Positions 58,141-64,000 of a DNA stretch of 64,000 nt are shown piece after piece. A model generated the notes under the pieces. The model was not told where the DNA came from, did no database searches, and saw only the letters and a program-made list of their open reading frames with translations. Source of the DNA: Pseudonocardia sp. CNS-139 (lineage in GTDB: Bacteria; Actinomycetota; Actinomycetes; Mycobacteriales; Pseudonocardiaceae); assembly GCA_001942415.1 (NCBI GenBank), contig MKJX01000179.1, positions 1-64,000 of the forward strand, given 5' to 3'. The translations under genes and the position numbers were made by a program. Each line of letters starts with the position of its first letter. Within the stretch, counting starts at the first letter, position 1.

Positions 58141-59442
58141 ATGACTGGCAGTCCGTCGTCGGCCGGGGTCAGCACGGCCCTGTTCACCGACCGGTACGAG
58201 CTGACGATGGCGGCCGCGGCGCTCGCCGACGGCACCGCTGCGCGACAGTGCGTCTTCGAGGTGTTCGCCCGCCGCCTGCCCGACGGCCGGCGCTACGGCG
58301 TGGTCGCCGGAACGGACCGGCTGCTGGAGTCGATCGAGCGGTTCCGGTTCGGTCCGGAGGAGCTCGAGCGGCTGCAGGGCGTCGTCGACGACGGCACGCT
58401 CGACTGGCTGGCCGCCTACCGGTTCTCCGGGGACATCGACGGCTACCCGGAGGGCGAGCTGTACTTCCCGGGCTCGCCGATCCTGACGGTCTCGGGCACG
58501 TTCGTGGACGCGGTGCTGCTGGAGACGCTGTCGCTGTCGATCCTCAACCACGACAGCGCCGTCGCGTCGGCGGCCGCGCGCATGGTGACGGCGGCGGCGG
58601 GGCGCCCGATCATCGAGATGGGCTCGCGCCGGACGCACGAGGCGGCCGCGGTCGCCGCGGCCCGGGCCGCCTACCTCGCCGGGTTCGCCGCCACGTCGAA
58701 CCTGGAGGCCGAGCGCCGCCACGGCATCCCGACGACGGGCACGGCCGCGCACGCCTGGGTCCTCCTGCACGACGACGAGCTGGGCGCGTTCACCAGCCAG
58801 GTCAAGGCGCTGGGCCCGGACACGACGCTGCTGGTCGACACGTTCGACATCCGCCGCGGCGTCGAGCTCGCGGTCGAGGCGGCCGGCACCGGGCTGGGCG
58901 CGATCCGCATCGACTCCGGCGACCTCGGGGAGCTCGCCCGCCAGGCCCGCGACCAGCTCGACGCGCTGGGCGCCACCGAGACGAGGATCGTGCTGTCCGG
59001 CGATCTCGACGAGTACGCGATCGCCGCGCTGCGGGCGGAGCCGGTCGACTCGTACGGGGTCGGTACGTCGGTCGTCACCGGCTCCGGCGCCCCGACCGCC
59101 GGCATGGTCTACAAGCTCGTCGAGGTCGACGGGCGCCCGGTCGCCAAGCGCAGCACGGCGAAGGAGTCGAAGGGCGGCCGGAAGTCCGCGGTGCGCCGCT
59201 ACAAGCCGACCGGCACCGCGATCGAGGAGATCGTGCACCCGGTGGTCACCGAGGTCGCGGTCGGCCCGCACGACCGGGTGATCCCGGTCCCGCTGGTCCG
59301 CCGCGGTGAACGGGTCCCCGGCCTGCCGACGCTGGAGCAGTCCCGCGCGCACCTGCGCGCCGCGCTCGTGTCCGTGCCGTGGGAGGGCCTCAAGCTCTCC
59401 CGCGGCGAGCCCGCTCTCCCCACCGTCTTCGAAGGGACCTGA
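58141..59442 (+). CDS. pncB: Nicotinate phosphoribosyltransferase
   Basis: PncB converts nicotinate and PRPP to nicotinate mononucleotide in NAD salvage. The 433-residue product has [20 protein letters not shown] at the N-terminus, the histidine block [39 protein letters not shown] and the phosphate-binding [18 protein letters not shown]. The frame is intact. It is divergent from clpS, as in mycobacteria, and followed six bases later by pncA, so nicotinamide can be turned into nicotinate and then mononucleotide by one transcript. Confidence 0.94.
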   Translation: MTGSPSSAGVSTALFTDRYELTMAAAALADGTAARQCVFEVFARRLPDGRRYGVVAGTDRLLESIERFRFGPEELERLQGVVDDGTLDWLAAYRFSGDIDGYPEGELYFPGSPILTVSGTFVDAVLLETLSLSILNHDSAVASAAARMVTAAAGRPIIEMGSRRTHEAAAVAAARAAYLAGFAATSNLEAERRHGIPTTGTAAHAWVLLHDDELGAFTSQVKALGPDTTLLVDTFDIRRGVELAVEAAGTGLGAIRIDSGDLGELARQARDQLDALGATETRIVLSGDLDEYAIAALRAEPVDSYGVGTSVVTGSGAPTAGMVYKLVEVDGRPVAKRSTAKESKGGRKSAVRRYKPTGTAIEEIVHPVVTEVAVGPHDRVIPVPLVRRGERVPGLPTLEQSRAHLRAALVSVPWEGLKLSRGEPALPTVFEGT

Positions 59443-59448
59443 CGCACC

Positions 59449-59997
59449 GTGCGCGCGCTGATCGTCGTCGACGTGCAGAACGACTTCTGCGAGGGCGGCT
59501 CGCTGCCCGTGACCGGCGGGGCCGCGGTGGCCGCCGGGGTGTCCGCGCTCCTGCGGGACGCCGGGTACGACCACGTGGTCGCGACCCGTGACCACCACGT
59601 CGACCCGGGCGCGCACTTCTCCGACACCCCGGACTTCGTCGACAGCTGGCCGGTGCACTGCCGCCGCGGCACGCCCGGTGCCTCCTTCCACCCCGACCTC
59701 GACGTCGCCCGCATCGAGGCCGTGTTCGACAAGGGCGCGTACGCCGCCGCGTACTCAGGCTTCGAGGGCGCGGAGCCGGGCGGCGCCGGCCTCGCGGACT
59801 GGCTGCGGGGGCGCGGCGTCGACACCGTCGACGTCGTGGGCATCGCGACGGACCACTGCGTCCGCGCGACCGCCCTCGACGCCGCGGCGGCCGGCTTCAC
59901 CACCACGGTGCTGCTGGACCTGTGCGCCGGGGTGGCTGCGGAGAGCAACGAGCGCGCGCTCGCGCAGCTGCGCGACGCGGGCGTGCGCCTCGGCTAG
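59449..59997 (+). CDS. pncA: Nicotinamidase/pyrazinamidase
   Basis: PncA deamidates nicotinamide to nicotinate. The catalytic triad is visible: Asp8 in LIVVDVQNDFCEGG, the lysine in AVFDKGAYAAAYSGFEG and the cysteine in VGIATDHCVRATALDA; metal ligands lie in ATRDHHVDPGAHF. It is 182 residues long and complete, starting at a GTG. It sits directly after pncB, an operon that makes a closed salvage branch. The next gene is convergent. Confidence 0.94.
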   Translation: MRALIVVDVQNDFCEGGSLPVTGGAAVAAGVSALLRDAGYDHVVATRDHHVDPGAHFSDTPDFVDSWPVHCRRGTPGASFHPDLDVARIEAVFDKGAYAAAYSGFEGAEPGGAGLADWLRGRGVDTVDVVGIATDHCVRATALDAAAAGFTTTVLLDLCAGVAAESNERALAQLRDAGVRLG

Positions 59998-60011
59998 AAG
60001 GGCGGGAGCGG

Positions 60012-60896
60012 TCAGACGCCGCGCAGCCGGAAGGGCTCCAGCAGCGCGGCGAGGTCGCCGACCACGCCGTTGTCGTCAAGCACCTGGTGGGTGCCGACGG
60101 CGTCGGCGAGGCCGAGGCACCGGCGCCCGTCGAAGAGCCCGCACGCGTAGCGGACGGTGGTCTCGTCGAGGTCGACCACGCCGATGCGCAGCTGGTGGAT
60201 GCCGGGGTAGTGCACCTCGGCGAGGTACTGGACCTCCAGCGAGCTGGGCGAGAGGCCGTCGAGCGGGCCGCCGGTCGGGTAGCCGAGCACGTCGGTGTGC
60301 AGCTCGGCGAGCCCGTCGAGGTACCAGCCGGCGAGCGCGACGTTGTTGACGTGCCGGTTGGTGTCGAGGTCGCCGAAGCGGGTGCGCACGTCGAGGCGGA
60401 ACGGGTAGGTCTCGCGAACCAGGCGGGCGGGGTCGCGCTCGGGTCGCAGCGCCGCGGGCCCGTCGACGCGCAGACCGCCGAGCGCCGCGCGGACGGCCGC
60501 GGGCAGCGGGGCCGGTCCGGTCGCGTCGGCGTGCACGCTGACGGACTCGCCGGTCGCGACGCACTCCTCCCCGGCGAAGACGCCGTAGGAGTAGGAGAAC
60601 GACGAGGACCCGACGCGGGTGACCCCGAGGCCGATCCGGTATCCGGCGGTGCTGATGCGCAGGGGCGCGATCACGTCCACGCGGATGGAGGCGAGCAGCA
60701 GGCGCATGCGGGCGGTGAGCCCGGCGCCGAACACGTCCCGCTCGACGGCAACGCGGGCGTCCTCGAACCACCGGACCAGCGCGTCCCGGCCGATCCGGCG
60801 GCTCGGGTCGAGATCGCTGTAGCGGGCGGTGTGCTCGATGAGCACGGGGTACGCGGACGGCTCGAGTCGGAGTTGGGTGGACGTCACCCCGTACAT
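60012..60896 (-). CDS. Double hot-dog acyl-CoA/acyl-ACP thioesterase family protein
   Basis: The 294-residue product contains two hot-dog folds: HTARYSDLDPSRRIGRDALV with WFEDARVAVERD in the first and RTRFGDLDTNRHVNNVALAG in the second, the latter with the DxxxHVNN motif of acyl-ACP thioesterases. It probably hydrolyses an acyl thioester; the chain preference is unknown. The frame is intact. It is divergent from dinG, with a 150-base gap that includes a LexA-like box. Confidence 0.8.
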   Translation of the reverse strand: MYGVTSTQLRLEPSAYPVLIEHTARYSDLDPSRRIGRDALVRWFEDARVAVERDVFGAGLTARMRLLLASIRVDVIAPLRISTAGYRIGLGVTRVGSSSFSYSYGVFAGEECVATGESVSVHADATGPAPLPAAVRAALGGLRVDGPAALRPERDPARLVRETYPFRLDVRTRFGDLDTNRHVNNVALAGWYLDGLAELHTDVLGYPTGGPLDGLSPSSLEVQYLAEVHYPGIHQLRIGVVDLDETTVRYACGLFDGRRCLGLADAVGTHQVLDDNGVVGDLAALLEPFRLRGV

Positions 60897-60998
60897 GATG
60901 GCGACGCCGGCCGGGCGTCAGGTGAACGGCGGATGTGGATCACGTGTGAGTCGTGCTACGACTGCTCCGACCGGCCGCACGGCGATCCGCCGCGACAC

Positions 60999-61012
60999 CG
61001 AATGGGTGTTCG
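60999..61012 (+). promoter_or_regulatory. LexA-like box upstream of dinG
   Basis: CGAATGGGTGTTCG differs at one base from the LexA consensus CGAAC-N4-GTTCG and ends 35 bases before the helicase start. DinG-type helicases are SOS-induced in other bacteria, which makes the site credible, although a single 14-base match in high-GC DNA may arise by chance. Confidence 0.45.
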
Positions 61013-61047
61013 CCTCCGTCCTCCGGGGACGGCGGTAGCCTCCTCGC

Positions 61048-63073
61048 GTGCCCACCGCGACCGACCTGCCCGGAGTTGCGGAGCTGCTGGAGGCGGCCGT
61101 CACGGCCGTCGGCGGGCAGCGCCGGGAGGGCCAGGACGCGATGGTGCAGGCGGTCCGCAAGGCGATCGCCACCGGCGAGCACGTGGCCGTGCAGGCCGGC
61201 ACCGGCACCGGCAAGTCGCTCGCGTACCTCGTGCCCGCGATCCACCACGCCGTCGCCAAGGGGTCCACGGTCGTGGTCTCGACGGCGACGATCGCGCTGC
61301 AGCGCCAGCTCGTCGACCGCGACCTCCCGCGCCTGGCCAAGGCGCTCAAGCCGCTGATCGGGCGGGCGCCGACGTTCGCGATCCTCAAGGGCCGGCGCAA
61401 CTACCTCTGCCTCAACAAGCTGCACGGCGGTGACGAGTCCGACCCCGGCGAGGAGCTGTTCGACCCGTTCGCGATCTCCGCGATGGGCCGCCAGATCAAG
61501 CGGCTGCACGAGTGGGCCGACACCACGGAGACCGGCGACCGCGACGAGCTGGTGCCGGGTGTGCCGGACTCGACGTGGCGCCAGGTGTCCGTCACGGCCC
61601 GCGAGTGCCTCGGCGTGGCGAAGTGCCCGGTCGGGGAGGACTGCTTCGCCGAGCGGGCCCGCGGGCTGGCCGGCCAGGCCGACATCGTCGTCACCAACCA
61701 CGCGCTGCTCGCGATCGACGCGCTGGAGGGCCGCCCGGTGCTGCCCGAGCACGACGTCGTGGTCGTCGACGAGGCGCACGAGCTGGTCGACCGCGTCACC
61801 GGCGTCGCGACCGCCGAGCTGACCGCGGGCCTGGTCACCACGACGTCGCGGCGCCTGGGCAAGCTGATCGACCAGGCCATGGCCGACCGGCTGGCGGAGG
61901 CCGGCGAGGGCCTCGCGATGGTGCTGGAGGACCTGCCACCGGGTCGTTGGGAGTCGCTGCCGCAGGCCGCCGTCGGCGCCCTGTCCGCCGTCCGGGACGC
62001 GGCGGCGTCGTGCAAGCAGGCGCTCGGCTCGGACCGCCGCGAGGACCCGGACGCCGCGACCGGCCGCAAGATCGCCCAGGCCTCGCTGGACGAGGTCGCC
62101 GACACGGCGGTGCGGCTGCTCGGCGCGTTCGACGAGCCCGACCAGGCCAAGCGGTTCGACGTGGTGTGGCTGGGCGAGCAGGCCCGGACGCGCGCGCCAC
62201 AAGGTGCTGCACGTCGCCCCGCTGTGGGTGGGCGGGCTGCTGCGCGAGCGGCTCTTCGGCCGTTCGACGGTGGTGCTCACGTCCGCGACGCTGGCGCTCG
62301 GCGGCAACTTCGACGCGCTGGCCCGGCAGTGGGGCCTGCCGCCGGAGAAGGCCGCGGAGAAGGCCGGGGACGCCGGCGGCGAGACGGACCCGGTGCCCGA
62401 CCCGGACGCCCCGCGGTGGTCCGGCATGGACGTCGGCTCGCCGTTCGCGCACGCCCGCAGCGGCATCCTCTACGTCGCGAAGCGGCTCCCGCCGCCCGGC
62501 CGCGACGGGCTGCCGCCGTCGTACCTCGACGAGATCGCGGGCCTGGTGGAGGCCGCGGGCGGGCGCACGCTCGGGCTGTTCTCGTCGATGCGCGCGGCCA
62601 AGCAGGCCACCGAGGCGCTGCGCGGACGGCTGGCCACCCCGCTGCTGTGCCAGGGCGAGGACTCGACGATGCAGCTGGTCAAGCAGTTCGCCGAGGACGA
62701 GGCCACGTCGCTCTTCGGGACGCTGTCGCTGTGGCAGGGCGTCGACGTGCCCGGGCCGTCGCTGTCGTGCGTGATCATCGACCGCATCCCGTTCCCGCGC
62801 CCGGACGACCCGCTGGTGGCGGCCCGGCAGCGGGCCACCGACGCGCGGGGCGGCAACGGCTTCCTGACGGTCTCCGCGACCCACGCGGCGCTGTTGCTCG
62901 CCCAGGGCGCGGGCCGGCTGCTGCGCGGCATGGACGACCGCGGCGTCGTCGCGATCCTCGACCCGCGGCTGGCCACGGCCCGCTACGGCGGGTTCCTGCG
63001 GGCGAGCCTCCCGCCGTTCTGGACGACGGACGACCGGGAGAAGGTGCACGCCGCCTTGCGGCGGCTGCGCGGG

Positions 63074-63082
<9 letters not shown>
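61048..63082 (+). CDS. dinG: ATP-dependent helicase, DinG/XPD-like with iron-sulfur cluster
   Basis: This superfamily 2 helicase has Walker A in VQAGTGTGKSLAYLVPAI, the iron-sulfur cysteines in NYLCLNK and RECLGVAKCPVGEDCF, the DEAH box in VVVVDEAHELVDRVTG and C-terminal motifs FSSMRAAKQATEAL and GAGRLLRGMDDRGVV. DinG unwinds 5'-tailed duplexes, R-loops and D-loops. One base error near 62195 breaks the frame before VLHVAPLWVGGLL. Reconstructed length is about 678 residues. A LexA-like box precedes it, and the gene corresponds to Rv1329c beside pncB. The 3' end overlaps the convergent hydrolase by nine bases. Confidence 0.92.

Positions 63083-64000
<918 letters not shown>

Overview
The window is about 64 kb of very GC-rich, densely packed DNA from a high-GC actinobacterium. 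The right half follows the gene order known from Mycobacterium tuberculosis Rv1329c-Rv1341 (dinG, pncB, clpS, DUF2017, mec, cysO, cysM, rhomboid, murI, metallo-beta-lactamase, rph, rdgB). A WhiB regulator, a DivIVA-type protein and a PPE/DUF3558 module also occur. Together these suggest a member of the Pseudonocardiaceae, plausibly Pseudonocardia; the genus is inference. Very many genes are broken by single missing or extra bases in short G/C runs, and two carry short tandem duplications. Most protein remnants are otherwise well conserved, so I treat these breaks as probable sequence errors and annotate the reconstructed genes.

Region 1 (1-7986) is a secreted-polysaccharide cluster: a PL7 alginate lyase, a Crp-like operator and structured leader, then an overlapping run of a short nucleotide-sugar dehydrogenase, a processive family 2 glycan synthase, a membrane-anchored beta-helix protein, a PL14-type lyase lipoprotein and an AlgG-like beta-helix lipoprotein. 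It resembles an alginate-type (uronan) synthesis and trimming operon. Region 2 (8174-20477) holds STAS proteins, tRNA-Sec with selD, selA and selB (a selenocysteine system), an amidase, PhoX, a PLP lyase, a DivIVA-like protein and WhiB.

Region 3 (20682-43944) starts with a LOV-GAF-PP2C blue-light phosphatase. It continues with a sugar-acid catabolic locus (GntR regulator, Nramp-like transporter, 2-hydroxyacid dehydrogenase, IlvD/Edd-type dehydratase, SDR, UxaA-type dehydratase, a LarA-like nickel racemase, PdxA2 and a DUF1537 kinase) directly adjoined by larC, larB and larE, the full set for the nickel-pincer nucleotide cofactor. Then come an RsbV-RsbW-sigma factor module, a ferredoxin-reductase-type flavoprotein, a Bcp peroxiredoxin, and a GH4/DeoR/PfkB sugar locus.

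Region 4 (44101-64000) begins with a LexA-box-preceded HNH nuclease gene whose 3' end encodes a tRNA with a UAG anticodon. After several solitary genes it becomes the mycobacterium-like housekeeping block, interrupted between mec and the DUF2017/clpS pair by a PPE-DUF3558-small protein island, and ends in a truncated serB. The clearest systems for follow-up are the LarA-type sugar-acid locus, the uronan cluster and the HNH-tRNA element. A family of nested palindromes (at 13651, 17068 and 26181) marks several gene ends.
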